Shown: positions 22,300 through 33,634, numbered from the stretch's first letter. The stretch is 64,000 nucleotides of DNA from Betaproteobacteria bacterium (GCA_009779265.1 WREP01000001.1:62001-126000), one strand, 5' to 3'. The notes: a model not told the origin generated them from the sequence alone. Numbers and translations are program-made.

Positions 22300-23343
22300 T
22301 CAATGCGCGGCGGCGTGTTCCCGCGGCCGCTGAAATCGAATCACGCCGTCGGCGTCGACGCTGCGCGACAGCCGCCCGGTTTGTTCCAAGTGGTTGAGAT
22401 GGGCGATCGCCTCGCCCATGGCGAACATCGTTTGGTGGACATCGAGCGCCTGCTGGAACAGCACGTCGAGCACGCCGGCCGCGCTCTGCGGCGCGTTCTG
22501 ACAATAGGCATCCAGCACGCCCAGGCGTTCGACGTGATGCGTGTGCAGCGCCCGCACCCGCGCCGCCATGCCGTAAAAAGGCAGCCCGTGCGAAGGCAGA
22601 ACCAGGGTTTCGTCATCGGCAATTTCACGCTCCAGATCGTCCAGCGAATCCAGATACCAAGCCAGCGCGTCGGCATCGGGGGTGGCCGCGAATACACTGA
22701 TATTGGTGGAAATTTTTGGCAACAGCATATCGCCTGAAATTAACACGCCCAGTTCCGCACAGTAAAGCGCCAGATGCTCCGGTGCGTGGCCGTGGCCGAC
22801 CAGCGCCCGCCACGCGCGGCCGTCGATGGCGAGGCGCTGGTTGGCGAAAAGGCGATGGTAGTGCTCGGGCAGCGCCGGCACCGCCTTGCGGTAGCCGGAA
22901 CCGCGCCCGGCGAACTGGCCCAGGCGCGCCTCGTCCAGGCCGTGCCGGCGGAACTGCTCGACCATGAAGGAGGAACCGTGGCCGCCCGTCTCGTGCCATA
23001 CCGCATGGGCGGTGAGGAACTCGCCGCTGGTCATGCACAGGACGGCGCCGGTTTCTTCCAGCAGCCAGGCGGCAAGGCCGAAATGATCGGGATGGAAGTG
23101 GGTAACGATCAGCCGACGCACCGGCCCATCGAGGTCGGCGATGATCCGCCGCCAAATAGCGCGCGTCGTGTCGTCGGGAAAGCCGGTATCGACGATGCTC
23201 CAGCCGTCGCCGTCGCGCAGCAGCCAGAGATTGACGTGATCGAGCTGGAAGGGCAGCGGCATGCGCAGCCAGAAAACGCCGGGAGCAACCTCGCTGCGCT
23301 CGCCGGCGGCCGGCGGCTGGGCCTGGGGATACCGCAGGAGCAT
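22300..23343 (-). CDS. MBL-fold metallohydrolase
   Basis: VTHFHPDHFG metal-binding motif. Confidence 0.88.
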   Translation of the reverse strand: MLLRYPQAQPPAAGERSEVAPGVFWLRMPLPFQLDHVNLWLLRDGDGWSIVDTGFPDDTTRAIWRRIIADLDGPVRRLIVTHFHPDHFGLAAWLLEETGAVLCMTSGEFLTAHAVWHETGGHGSSFMVEQFRRHGLDEARLGQFAGRGSGYRKAVPALPEHYHRLFANQRLAIDGRAWRALVGHGHAPEHLALYCAELGVLISGDMLLPKISTNISVFAATPDADALAWYLDSLDDLEREIADDETLVLPSHGLPFYGMAARVRALHTHHVERLGVLDAYCQNAPQSAAGVLDVLFQQALDVHQTMFAMGEAIAHLNHLEQTGRLSRSVDADGVIRFQRPREHAAAH

Positions 23344-23386
23344 GAAATTACATTCAATTGGGGGCAGGCAGGGTACCATACAGCTT

Positions 23387-24529
23387 ATGACCATGATCAT
23401 ACGCCCCCTCACCGCCGCCGATACTGACGCCCTTGAGCAGGTTCGCCAGTTTTGCCGCAATTACGCCGCCTGGCTCGGCGTCGACCTGTCCTTCCAGGAT
23501 TTCGACCAGGAAATGGCGACCCTGCCCGGCGCTTATGTCGAGCCGGACGGCCGCCTCTTCTGTGCCGAAGTCGAAGGCCGGCCGGTCGGTTGTGTCGGCG
23601 TCCGCCAATTCTCCCCCGGCATCTGCGAAATGAAGCGCCTCTACGTCGAGCCGGCCGCGCGCGGCTGCGGCATCGGCCGGGCGCTGGCGCTGGCGGCGAT
23701 CAAGGCGGCCAAGGCCATCGGTTACAAACGTCTGTTACTCGACACCCTGCCCAACATGCGCATAGCCGTGAAGTTGTACCGCGAACTGGGCTTTTGCGAG
23801 ACGCCGGCCTATTACCCGACGCCGGTCGAAAATTCCGTATTCCTCGCTCTCGACCTCGACAATTGGTCGGAGGCGGAGATGCGCAACGAGAACCTCTCCC
23901 GCCTGTTCGACTTCAACCGCGCCTGGGCGCGCCAGATGCGCGAGATCGACCCGGACTATTTCGACAAGCTGGCCCACCTGCAGACCCCGGAATTCCTCTG
24001 GATCGGCTGCTCCGATTCGCGCGTGCCGGCCAACCAGATCGTCGGTCTCTTGCCCGGCGAAGTGTTCGTGCATCGCAATGTCGCCAATGTCGTCGTCCAT
24101 ACCGACCTCAACTGCCTGTCGGTGATCCAGTACGCGGTCGATGTGCTCAAGGTCAAGCACATCATGGTCGTCGGCCACTACGGCTGCGGCGGCGTGCAGG
24201 CCGCGCTCAACCGCAGCCGCGTCGGTCTCGTCGACCTGTGGCTGCGCCACGTGCAGGATGTGCGCAACAAACATGCCGCCGCCATCGACAATCTGGCGGA
24301 GGAAAAGCGCCACGACCGCCTGTGCGAACTCAACGTGCTCGAACAGGTCGTCAACGTCTGCCACAATACCGTTGTCCAGGACGCCTGGTGCCGCGGCCAG
24401 CAACTCACTGTGCACGGCTGGATCTACGGCCTCCGGGACGGCCACGTGCACAATCTCGGCATCACCGTGGACAAGCCCGACGATCTGGCGGCCCGCTACG
24501 CGGCGGCGCTTGCGGCGATTGAGGATTGA
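23387..24529 (+). CDS. GNAT acetyltransferase - beta-carbonic anhydrase fusion
   Basis: N-terminal GNAT (ARGCGIGRALALAAIKAAK), C-terminal beta-CA (FLWIGCSDSRVPANQIVGLLPGEVFVHRNVAN, GHYGCGGVQAA); no stop between. Confidence 0.9.
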   Translation: MTMIIRPLTAADTDALEQVRQFCRNYAAWLGVDLSFQDFDQEMATLPGAYVEPDGRLFCAEVEGRPVGCVGVRQFSPGICEMKRLYVEPAARGCGIGRALALAAIKAAKAIGYKRLLLDTLPNMRIAVKLYRELGFCETPAYYPTPVENSVFLALDLDNWSEAEMRNENLSRLFDFNRAWARQMREIDPDYFDKLAHLQTPEFLWIGCSDSRVPANQIVGLLPGEVFVHRNVANVVVHTDLNCLSVIQYAVDVLKVKHIMVVGHYGCGGVQAALNRSRVGLVDLWLRHVQDVRNKHAAAIDNLAEEKRHDRLCELNVLEQVVNVCHNTVVQDAWCRGQQLTVHGWIYGLRDGHVHNLGITVDKPDDLAARYAAALAAIED

Positions 24530-24572
24530 TTTTCCGCACTCCCACAACGAACCCGCAAGGAGAGAATCCAAC

Positions 24573-25763
24573 ATGCAAGATCCTATCGTTATCGTTTCCG
24601 CCGCCCGCACCCCGATGGGCAGTTTCCAGGGCGCTTTTGCCGGCCTGACCGCCGCCAATCTCGGCGCCGTCGCCATCAAGGCGCTGGTCGAGCGCGCCGG
24701 CATCGACGCCAGCCTGGTCGACGAAGTGCTGCTGGGCTGCGTGCTGCAAGCCGGCCAAGGCCAGGCGCCGGCCCGCCAGGCCGCGTTGCAGGGCGGGCTG
24801 CCGCTCTCCGCCGGCTGCGCCACCATCCACAAGGTCTGCGGCTCGGCCATGAAGGCCACCATGCTCGGCCACGACGGCATCCTCGCCGGCTCCTACAACG
24901 TCGCCGTGGTCGGCGGCATGGAGTCGATGACCAACGCCCCCTACTTGCTGCCCAAGGCGCGCGGCGGCTACCGCCTCGGCCACGGCCAACTGCTCGACCA
25001 CATGTTCCTCGACGGTCTGGAGGACGCCTATTCTCCGGAAAGCCGCGGCCGCCTGATGGGCACTTTCGCCGAGGAATGCGCCGCCAGCTATGGCTTTACC
25101 CGCGCCGCCCAGGACGAATTCGCGGTTCGCTCGACCCAGCGCGCCATCGCCGCCAGCAATGACGGCAGCTTTACCTGGGAAATCGCCCCGGTCACCGTCA
25201 CCGGCAGGAAGGGCGATGTCGTCGTGGACAAGGACGAAGGCCCGTTCGCGGTAAACGTCGACAAGATCCCGACGCTCAAGCCAGCCTTCAAGAAGGACGG
25301 CACGGTTACCGCCGCCAATTCCTCGTCCATTTCCGACGGCGCCGCCGCGCTCTTGCTGATGCGCGCCTCGCAGGCCGAAAAACTGGGCTTGCAGCCGCTT
25401 GCCCGCATCGTCGGCCACGCCACCAATGCCGGCCTGCCGGCGCTGTTCCCGTCGGCTCCGGTCGGCGCCATGCAAAAACTGTTCGCCAAGACCGGCTGGA
25501 CGACCGATGCGGTCGACCTGTACGAAATCAACGAAGCCTTCGCCGTGGTCACCATGGCCGCGTTGCACGACCTCAAGCTCGACCCGGCCAAGGTCAACGT
25601 GCATGGCGGCGCCTGCGCCCTCGGCCACCCGATCGGCGCTTCCGGCGCCCGCATCATGGTCAGCCTGCTCGGCGCGCTGAAGAAATACGGCAAGAAGCGC
25701 GGCGTCGCCGCCCTGTGCATCGGCGGCGGCGAAGCCACGGCTCTGGCGGTGGAAATGCTCTGA
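24573..25763 (+). CDS. acetyl-CoA C-acetyltransferase (thiolase)
   Basis: KVCGSAMKAT, NVHGGACALGHPIGASGARI. Confidence 0.94.
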   Translation: MQDPIVIVSAARTPMGSFQGAFAGLTAANLGAVAIKALVERAGIDASLVDEVLLGCVLQAGQGQAPARQAALQGGLPLSAGCATIHKVCGSAMKATMLGHDGILAGSYNVAVVGGMESMTNAPYLLPKARGGYRLGHGQLLDHMFLDGLEDAYSPESRGRLMGTFAEECAASYGFTRAAQDEFAVRSTQRAIAASNDGSFTWEIAPVTVTGRKGDVVVDKDEGPFAVNVDKIPTLKPAFKKDGTVTAANSSSISDGAAALLLMRASQAEKLGLQPLARIVGHATNAGLPALFPSAPVGAMQKLFAKTGWTTDAVDLYEINEAFAVVTMAALHDLKLDPAKVNVHGGACALGHPIGASGARIMVSLLGALKKYGKKRGVAALCIGGGEATALAVEML

Positions 25764-26681
25764 ATGCCGGCCCCGCACGGCCTGGCGCTGACCTACGTCA
25801 AGCTGGTGCTGGCGATGGCCATGTGGGGCGGCACCTGGATCGCCGGGCGAATCATCGCCCGCGAAGTCACAGCGCCGCTGGCCGTGGCCGCGTTGCGTTT
25901 TGTCGTCGCCGGCCTGATCGTGGCCGGCGTCATGCTCTTGCGCGGCAGCGGCATCCCGCTGCCGCGCGATGGCAAAACCTGGGGGCTGGTTTGGGCCTTG
26001 GGCTTTTTCGGCATTTTTCTCTATGCCATTTGCTTCTTCTACGGCCTGCAACACATTTCCGCCGGGCGCGGCGCTCTGGTCGTCGCCCTTAATCCGGTGG
26101 TCATCCTGCTGCTCGCCTGGCTCGCCGGCAAGGACCAGATGACGCCGAAAAAGGCGCTCGGCTGCGCCATCGCGCTGGCCGGCTGCCTGACGGTGATCGG
26201 CAACGGCGACCCGCTGTCCCTGCTGCGCGGCTCGGTCGGTATCGGCGAATGCCTGATCGTCGGCTGCGTGCTGTGCTGGACCGCCTACACCTTCATCGGC
26301 TGGCGGGCGAGCAGCCATTTCTCGGCGCTGGCGACAACGCTCTACGCTTGCTTCACCGGCGCCGTGTTGCTCGGCTTGGCGGCCCTGACGCAGGGCGCTA
26401 TTATGATCGAAGAATGGTCGTGGCGAGTGTGGGGCAGCATGTTGTTCCTCGCCGTGTTCGGCACGGCCATCGGCTATACCTGGTTCACCGCCGCCGTGCA
26501 GCAATTGGGCGCTGGCCGCGCCGCGATTTTTATCAACCTGATACCGGTTTTCGCCGTACTGCAAGCCGCCCTGCTACTCGACGAACGCCCCGGCCCGTCG
26601 GTACTCGGCGGCGGGCTGCTGGTCATCACCGGCGTCTGGTTGACCACTTTGCAAAAATACACTCGAGAGGAAGCAACATGA
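25764..26681 (+). CDS. EamA/DMT-family transporter
   Basis: ten TM, MWGGTWIAGRIIAREV. Confidence 0.88.
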   Translation: MPAPHGLALTYVKLVLAMAMWGGTWIAGRIIAREVTAPLAVAALRFVVAGLIVAGVMLLRGSGIPLPRDGKTWGLVWALGFFGIFLYAICFFYGLQHISAGRGALVVALNPVVILLLAWLAGKDQMTPKKALGCAIALAGCLTVIGNGDPLSLLRGSVGIGECLIVGCVLCWTAYTFIGWRASSHFSALATTLYACFTGAVLLGLAALTQGAIMIEEWSWRVWGSMLFLAVFGTAIGYTWFTAAVQQLGAGRAAIFINLIPVFAVLQAALLLDERPGPSVLGGGLLVITGVWLTTLQKYTREEAT

Positions 26682-27814
26682 TACTCACGCAAGAACAGGA
26701 AATGATCCGCGACTCGATGCGCGCCTTCTCTCAGGAGCGCCTGGCGCCCTTCGCCGCCGAATGGGACAAGAACCACACCTTCCCGGCCGAGGCTCTGAAG
26801 GAACTCGGCGAACTCGGCGCCATGGGCATGGTCGTGCCCGAGGAATGGGGCGGCGCCGGCATGGATTACATGTCGCTGGTACTGACGCTGGAAGAAATCG
26901 CTGCCGGCGACGGCGCCACCTCGACCATCGTCTCGGTGCAAAACTCGCTGGCTTGCGGCATCACGCAAAAGTACGGCAGCAAGCAGCAGAAGGAGAAATG
27001 GCTGAAGTCGCTGGCCCGCGGCGAGAAACTCGGTTGCTTCTGCCTGACCGAGCCGCACACCGGCTCCGACGCCGCCGCCATCACCACCCGCGCCGACCGC
27101 GACGGCGATTTCTTCGTGCTCAACGGCGTCAAGCAATTCATCACCACCGGCAAGCATGCCCAGATGGCCATCGTCTTCGCCGTCACCGACAAGGCCGCCG
27201 GCAAGAAGGGCATTTCCTGCTTCCTGGTGCCGACCGACACGCCGGGCTTCATCGTCGGCCGCACCGAGGAAAAGATGGGCCAGCATGCCTCCGACACCGT
27301 GCAGATTCTTTTCGAGAACTGCCGCCTGCCGGCCTCGGCGCTGCTCGGCAAGGAAGGCGATGGCTACCGCATCGCCCTGTCCAACCTCGAAGCCGGGCGC
27401 ATCGGCATCGCCGCCCAATGCATCGGCATGGCCCGCGCCGCGTTCGAGGCCGCTGTGCGCTATGCCAAGGAACGCATCACCTTCCGCGTGCCGATCATCG
27501 AGCATCAGGCCGTCAGTTTCCGTCTCGCCGACATGAACACCCTGCTCGACGCCGCCCGCCTCATGGTCTGGCGCGCCGCCGCCCTGAAGGATGCCGGCAA
27601 GCCCTGCCTGAAGGAAGCCTCGATGGCCAAGATGTTCGCCTCGGAAGCCGCCGAGAAAATCGCCTCCGACGCCATCCAGATCCACGGCGGCGTCGGCTAT
27701 ACCCGCGACTTCCCGGTCGAGCGCATCTACCGCGACGTGCGCATCAGCCAGATTTACGAAGGCGCCAACGACATCCAGCGTCTGGTGATCGGCCGCACCA
27801 TCGCCAGCGAGTAA
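26678..27814 (+). CDS. acyl-CoA dehydrogenase
   Basis: CFCLTEPHTGSDAAAITT, QIHGGVGYTRDFPVERIYRD. Confidence 0.95.
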   Translation: MILTQEQEMIRDSMRAFSQERLAPFAAEWDKNHTFPAEALKELGELGAMGMVVPEEWGGAGMDYMSLVLTLEEIAAGDGATSTIVSVQNSLACGITQKYGSKQQKEKWLKSLARGEKLGCFCLTEPHTGSDAAAITTRADRDGDFFVLNGVKQFITTGKHAQMAIVFAVTDKAAGKKGISCFLVPTDTPGFIVGRTEEKMGQHASDTVQILFENCRLPASALLGKEGDGYRIALSNLEAGRIGIAAQCIGMARAAFEAAVRYAKERITFRVPIIEHQAVSFRLADMNTLLDAARLMVWRAAALKDAGKPCLKEASMAKMFASEAAEKIASDAIQIHGGVGYTRDFPVERIYRDVRISQIYEGANDIQRLVIGRTIASE

Positions 27815-27836
27815 TCCCGCCCGACCAGAAACCGCG

Positions 27837-27965
27837 ATGAACGCGCCGCTCGACTTCTGGTTCGATTTTTCCAGCCCCTACGGCTATCTGTTGAGCGCGC
27901 GCATCGACGCCCTTGCCGCCCGCCACGGGCGCAAGGCGCGTTGGCTGAAAACGGGCGGCTTTTGA
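27837..27965 (+). pseudogene. 5' remnant of 2-hydroxychromene-2-carboxylate isomerase (DsbA-like)
   Basis: MNAPLDFWFDFSSPYGYLLSARIDALAARHGRKARWLKTGGF*; only 42 codons. Confidence 0.7.
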
Positions 27966-27966
27966 G

Positions 27967-28793
27967 TTGAAGCGCCTGCGGCTCATCGTCCGGCTGACCG
28001 TAATCAGCTTGGCCGTTTGGAGCTTCGGCTTTGAACCGGGCTGGCTGCAACAGCGCGAGCTGGCGCTGACGGCGGCAGGCTGGTCCGGCCCGACGCTGAC
28101 CATCGCCGTCGCCGCCGATCTGCACAGCGGCGCGCCGCACGCCGGACTACCGATGTTGCGCCGCGTCGTCGACCAGCTCAACGCCAGCCGGCCCGACCTG
28201 ATCCTGCTGCCCGGCGATTTCGTGATCCAGCATGTGCTCGGCGGCGAGCCGCTCGCACCCGCCGCCATCGCTGGTGAACTCGCCCGCCTCAAGGCGCCGC
28301 TCGGCGTCTATGCGACGCTTGGCAACCACGACTGGTGGCATGACGGCGAACAGATCCGGCAGGACTTGCAAAGCACCGGCATTACGGTGCTGGAAAATGC
28401 CGCCGTGCCGCTGCCGACGGCAGCGGGTTCGTTGTGGCTGGCCGGCATCGGCGACGACATGAGCGGCCATGCCCGGCCAGAGCAGGCTTTCGCCCAGGCG
28501 CCGGAAGCGGCGTCGCTGATCGTCATGATGCACGACCCGGCCAACGCCCCGGCCCTGCCCGCCCGCACCCTGGTCGCCTTTGCCGGCCATACGCACGGCG
28601 GCCAGTTCCGCCTGCCCTTTGTCGGCGCCCTGGTCACGCCCGGCGCCTCGCCGCTGCGCCATGCCTATGGCTGGATCCCCGATGTGCCAGCGCCGACCTT
28701 CGTCACTGCCGGCGTCGGCACCAGCATTCTCCCCATCCGCTTCAACTGCCCGCCGGAAACCATCGTCCTGCGGCTAACCGGCAAAACCCCATC

Positions 28794-28797
<4 letters not shown>
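27967..28797 (+). CDS. metallophosphoesterase
   Basis: [27 protein letters not shown]. Confidence 0.92.
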
Positions 28798-29393
<596 letters not shown>

Positions 29394-29549
29394 GCGCCCG
29401 ACTCAGAGCAAGCGCACGAAGCTTGGCGCATCCTGCTGCCTGACCTTTCCCCTGTGCACAAACCCTGACTTTAGCGTAGCATTGAAAAAGACAGCGGCGG
29501 GTTGCTGCTGACGGCCCGGCGCAATCCCGAGCCCCACGAGATAATACAA

Positions 29550-29966
29550 ATGTCATACGAAATCGTTTGGGAACCCGAAGGCGTTTTGGTGACTTTTTCC
29601 GATCGCATCACGCCCCCGGATCTGCTCGCTTCGGCCGGTCGAATGCATGCCGATGCCCGCTTCGACGAGGGGCGCTATGTCATCTACGATCTGCCGGAGA
29701 GCGCCGCGGACACTTTGTCGGAAGACGTCTTCGTCGAACTGTCGGCCCTGCACTACGGCGCCTACCTCTCGCACCCGAATTGTCGGATCGTTTTCCTGAC
29801 CAGCGACACGACCCTCGGCCAGTTGATCCTGAAGATTCTCACGGCGCCAGAACTGGTTTCCTACCCGATCGCGGTGATCGATTCACTGACCACCGCCCGC
29901 GACTGGCTGGACAAGCAGCCGAACCTGCACCTGACGAGCAGCATCATGGGTTTCCGGCTGCGCTGA
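29550..29966 (+). CDS. SpoIIAA/STAS-like hypothetical protein
   Basis: MSYEIVWEPEGVLVTFSDRIT... Confidence 0.5.
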   Translation: MSYEIVWEPEGVLVTFSDRITPPDLLASAGRMHADARFDEGRYVIYDLPESAADTLSEDVFVELSALHYGAYLSHPNCRIVFLTSDTTLGQLILKILTAPELVSYPIAVIDSLTTARDWLDKQPNLHLTSSIMGFRLR

Positions 29967-29993
29967 TTGCAATCGAGCCTGCCGCGAAACTGC

Positions 29994-30980
29994 ATGAACT
30001 TTCTCTCTGCCATCGTCGATTTTCTCAAGCCTGTACCGCCGATTGATCCGCAACTAGCCGATGCGCTGACCCGGGTTGCCGCGAAGGTCGATCCGCTACT
30101 GCGCGCCGCCGGCCAATTCGATCAGCGTCTGGCCACGCCATTGACCCATGCCCTCGATTACTGCGCCAATCTGGTCGACGCGCTGCCGGGGCCGACCACC
30201 ATCGACCGCCAATCCTTCGCCGACAATCCACTGGTTCATGCGCTGTTCGCCACCGCCGACGATATCGACCAGATGCTCGGACGCAGCCAGGCGGTGCGCG
30301 ATTTCCTGAGCAGTCCGGCCTCGTGGGAGGCAGATCATTTCCACGCCGTGCTGGTGGCCCGCCGCCAGGAAAAACAGCAACTCGGCATGAAGTGCCGCGG
30401 CGATATGATCGAGAACGACGTGCCGCAACGGGTACTGTTTTTCTCCAACCAGACGCTGACCGAGCCGCGCTGTGATCTCGACGACCTGCGCATGCGTCTG
30501 CGCGAGCGGGCGCTGGAAAGCCTGCTGCACACCTTCCAGACGCACCTCAAGGCCCTGCGCGACGAACGCAATGGCCTGCGCGCCGATGCGCAAAGCGAGC
30601 GCGCCCATCTCACCGTATTGCACAGGATCGCCGCCGACACCGAGTTCGAGGTGCGCACCCGCCACCTGAGCGAACTCGACGCCCGCCTGCAACAGATATC
30701 CGAAACCCTGACGCCCGAATCACTGCTCGACGCACTCGGCGATTTTCTGCTGGCGCCGGAATCGGCGCTGTGCCTGACGCCATTCAGCATCAGCATCGAC
30801 CGCCTCGGCATCGTCCACAATCCAGACGACGACGCTGGCGTTCACACCCTGCACTTCCCGGAACTCAGAACTCGCGACCAGCGTCTCCACCTCGCCATGC
30901 TTGCTCGCATCAGCCGCGAAGAAGCCAGCGAGGCGGTCAAAACCGTGCGCGACCAGCAACAGCGCTTCATACTCATCTGA
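29994..30980 (+). CDS. conserved hypothetical protein
   Basis: 329 aa, good codon structure; start uncertain. Confidence 0.6.
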   Translation: MNFLSAIVDFLKPVPPIDPQLADALTRVAAKVDPLLRAAGQFDQRLATPLTHALDYCANLVDALPGPTTIDRQSFADNPLVHALFATADDIDQMLGRSQAVRDFLSSPASWEADHFHAVLVARRQEKQQLGMKCRGDMIENDVPQRVLFFSNQTLTEPRCDLDDLRMRLRERALESLLHTFQTHLKALRDERNGLRADAQSERAHLTVLHRIAADTEFEVRTRHLSELDARLQQISETLTPESLLDALGDFLLAPESALCLTPFSISIDRLGIVHNPDDDAGVHTLHFPELRTRDQRLHLAMLARISREEASEAVKTVRDQQQRFILI

Positions 30981-31178
30981 ATGAATACGCCGGAAGAAAG
31001 TTTTTATGTCTGCGTCGGCATCTGCATGGCCGACCCCGATTCCGGGCATTGTCTTGGCTGCGGTCGGCCGCCGCCGAGCCGCAGCGAACCGGCACAGCCG
31101 GCGGATCAGCCGGCCTGCGTCTCCCCGGATGCCCTTACTGCGGCAGCGCCCGCTGCACCAGACGCACCCAGTAATTGA
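30981..31178 (+). CDS. DUF1289 family protein
   Basis: CVGICMADPDSGHCLGCGR cysteine motif. Confidence 0.75.
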   Translation: MNTPEESFYVCVGICMADPDSGHCLGCGRPPPSRSEPAQPADQPACVSPDALTAAAPAAPDAPSN

Positions 31179-32295
31179 CGCCGAGAGCAAGCAATTCGTC
31201 ATTGAAGTCGTAATACGGATTGTGCAGCGAGCCGCCGCCGACACCATTGCCGAGCCAGGCATAGCAGCCCGGCTTCTCGCGCAACATGTAGGCGAAGTCT
31301 TCCGCTCCCATCGACGGTAGTGCGTCGGTAAGCACACACTCCTCACCCAGCGCGGCAGCGGCGACTTCCTGGCAGAAGCGGGTTTCGGCCGGGCTGTTCA
31401 CGGTCGGCGGATAACGGTGGTCGAAATGCACGCCGATCTGCGCCCCGTTGGCGGCGGCGACGCCGCTGCACAGGCGCTCGATGGCGCGCTCGATCGCCTC
31501 CTGCACCTCGGCCTTGAAACTGCGAATAGTGCCGCGCAGCACGACTTCCTCGGGAATCACGTTCCAGGCCTCACCGCCGTGGAACTGGGTGACGCTGACC
31601 ACCGCCGCTTCGCCGGGGTGCAGATTGCGGCTGACCACCGTTTGCAGCGCCTGCACCAACTGCGCCCCGGCGACGATGACATCGACGCCCTGATGCGGCA
31701 TGGCGGCGTGGCAGCCGTGGCCGCGCACGCTGATTTCAAAGGTGCAGGTGCCAGCCATCACCGGCCCCGGCAGCACCATCATCTGACCGACCGGAAGGCC
31801 CGGCCAATTGTGCAGGCCATACACCGCATCGACCGGAAAGCGCTCGAACAGGCCGTCCTCGATCATCACCGCAGCGCCGCCTTCCGATTCCTCGGCCGGC
31901 TGAAAAATGAAGGCGACGCTGCCGGAAAAATCGGGATGCGCCGCCAGATAGCGGGCCGCGCCGAGCAGCATGGCGGTATGGCCATCGTGACCGCAGGCAT
32001 GCATCCTGCCCGGATGTTTCGATTGATGCGGAAATTGGTTCAATTCGGTGAGCGGCAGCGCATCCATGTCGGCGCGCAGGCCGATCATGCGCGGCGAGTT
32101 ACCCGCTTTGAGCACGCCGACGACGCCGGTGCCGGCCATGCCGCGCTGCACTTCCAGCCCGTAGCGCGCCAGTTCGGCCGCCACCAGATCGGCGGTACGG
32201 CGTTCGTCGTAAGCCAGTTCCGGGTGGGCGTGAAGATCACGCCGCAAGGCCGTCAGTTCGGCGAGAAAGGGCAATTCGAGCAGAGTTGGTGGCAT
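31135..32295 (-). CDS. M20 family amidohydrolase
   Basis: HPELAYDE, ACGHDGHTAMLLGAA, MGAEDFAYML. Confidence 0.93.
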   Translation of the reverse strand: MPPTLLELPFLAELTALRRDLHAHPELAYDERRTADLVAAELARYGLEVQRGMAGTGVVGVLKAGNSPRMIGLRADMDALPLTELNQFPHQSKHPGRMHACGHDGHTAMLLGAARYLAAHPDFSGSVAFIFQPAEESEGGAAVMIEDGLFERFPVDAVYGLHNWPGLPVGQMMVLPGPVMAGTCTFEISVRGHGCHAAMPHQGVDVIVAGAQLVQALQTVVSRNLHPGEAAVVSVTQFHGGEAWNVIPEEVVLRGTIRSFKAEVQEAIERAIERLCSGVAAANGAQIGVHFDHRYPPTVNSPAETRFCQEVAAAALGEECVLTDALPSMGAEDFAYMLREKPGCYAWLGNGVGGGSLHNPYYDFNDELLALGVNYWVRLVQRALPQ

Positions 32296-32383
32296 GGTCG
32301 TTTTATATTGATCGGGCGGCGCTCACCCAAATCTATCATGCCCCGGCTTGCGGGGGCGCAGCGCCTTGATTATCCTGCCCCAC

Positions 32384-33232
32384 ATGCAACTCATACTCAT
32401 CAGCGGCCTCTCCGGCTCCGGCAAATCCGTCGCCCTCCATCTGCTCGAAGATTCCGGCTATTACTGCGTGGACAATCTGCCGGTGGCGATGCTGCCGGTA
32501 TTACTCCACATGCTCCAGGAGGGGGAGCACACGCGCAAGGTCGCGGTGGCCATCGACGCCCGCTCCGGGCGCGGCATCGAGCGCCTGCCGGAAAAACTGG
32601 TAGAACTGGCGGAAGCGGGCATCGACCCGACTCTCCTCTATCTGCACGCCGATGGCGAAACCCTGCTCAAGCGTTATTCCGAATCGCGCCGCCGGCATCC
32701 GCTGGCCGACGCCGGGCGGACGCTGGAAGAAGCCATCCGCCGCGAGCGCGAATTGCTCGAACCCATCGGCAGCCTTGGTCACCGCATCGACACCAGCAAG
32801 CTGAAACCGGCAGCGCTGCGCGAATGGGTGCGCCAGTTCATCGAGGCCGAGCCAGGCCAGGGCCTGACCCTGATGTTCGAATCCTTCGGCTTCAAGCACG
32901 GCATTCCGCTCGACGCCGATCTGGTCTTCGATGTCCGCTGCCTGCCCAATCCGCACTACGACGCGGCGCTGCGCCCGCTCACCGGACGCGACCGGCCAGT
33001 CATCGAATTTCTCGAAGCCGAGGCCGAAGTCCTGCGCATGCGCGACGACATCGGCCGCTTCATCAGCGACTGGCTGCCCGCCTACATCCGCGACAGCCGC
33101 GGCTATCTGACGGTTGCCATCGGCTGCACCGGCGGTCAGCACCGCTCGGTGTACATCGCCGAATGGCTGGCCCGCGAATTCGCCAGCCACGCCCGGGTAC
33201 TGGTGCGCCACCGCAGCCTGGCCGGCAGTTGA
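32384..33232 (+). CDS. rapZ: RNase adapter / nucleotide-binding protein RapZ
   Basis: [29 protein letters not shown]. Confidence 0.95.
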   Translation: MQLILISGLSGSGKSVALHLLEDSGYYCVDNLPVAMLPVLLHMLQEGEHTRKVAVAIDARSGRGIERLPEKLVELAEAGIDPTLLYLHADGETLLKRYSESRRRHPLADAGRTLEEAIRRERELLEPIGSLGHRIDTSKLKPAALREWVRQFIEAEPGQGLTLMFESFGFKHGIPLDADLVFDVRCLPNPHYDAALRPLTGRDRPVIEFLEAEAEVLRMRDDIGRFISDWLPAYIRDSRGYLTVAIGCTGGQHRSVYIAEWLAREFASHARVLVRHRSLAGS

Positions 33233-33606
33233 AACCCTGGCTGGCCCTGCTACGGCCCGGCGACTGGCTGGTCATCGCCGCCGCCGCCCTGCTCGTCGGC
33301 CTGAGCATCCCGCGCTTCTGGCAGGGCGGCCTCGGCGAGCGCGCCATCATCCGCCAGGAAGGCCGGATTTTCGCTGAAGTCGATCTGCACGCCCGGCGCC
33401 AACTGGAAGTCGCCGGGCCGCTCGGCATCACCCACATCGCCATCGAACCCGGCCGCGCCCGCATCGTCAGCGACCCCGGCCCGCGCCAATACTGCGTGCG
33501 CCAAGGCTGGCTGACGCGCCCCGGCGAAATCGCCATCTGCGCTCCCAACCGCGTCAGCCTGCAAATCGCCGGGCGTACCCGCCTCTACGACTCTCTCAGT
33601 TATTAG
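33229..33606 (+). CDS. NusG domain II-containing protein
   Basis: TTG start overlapping rapZ stop; [39 protein letters not shown]. Confidence 0.82.
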   Translation: MKPWLALLRPGDWLVIAAAALLVGLSIPRFWQGGLGERAIIRQEGRIFAEVDLHARRQLEVAGPLGITHIAIEPGRARIVSDPGPRQYCVRQGWLTRPGEIAICAPNRVSLQIAGRTRLYDSLSY

Positions 33607-33634
33607 AGCGGCTTTGATGCAAATACAGACATGA

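Noticed and set aside
24462-26564. 700-aa minus-strand ORF opposite thiolase/DMT transporter
   Set aside because: Antisense shadow ORF in high-GC DNA; low-complexity translation, and the plus strand encodes clear families.
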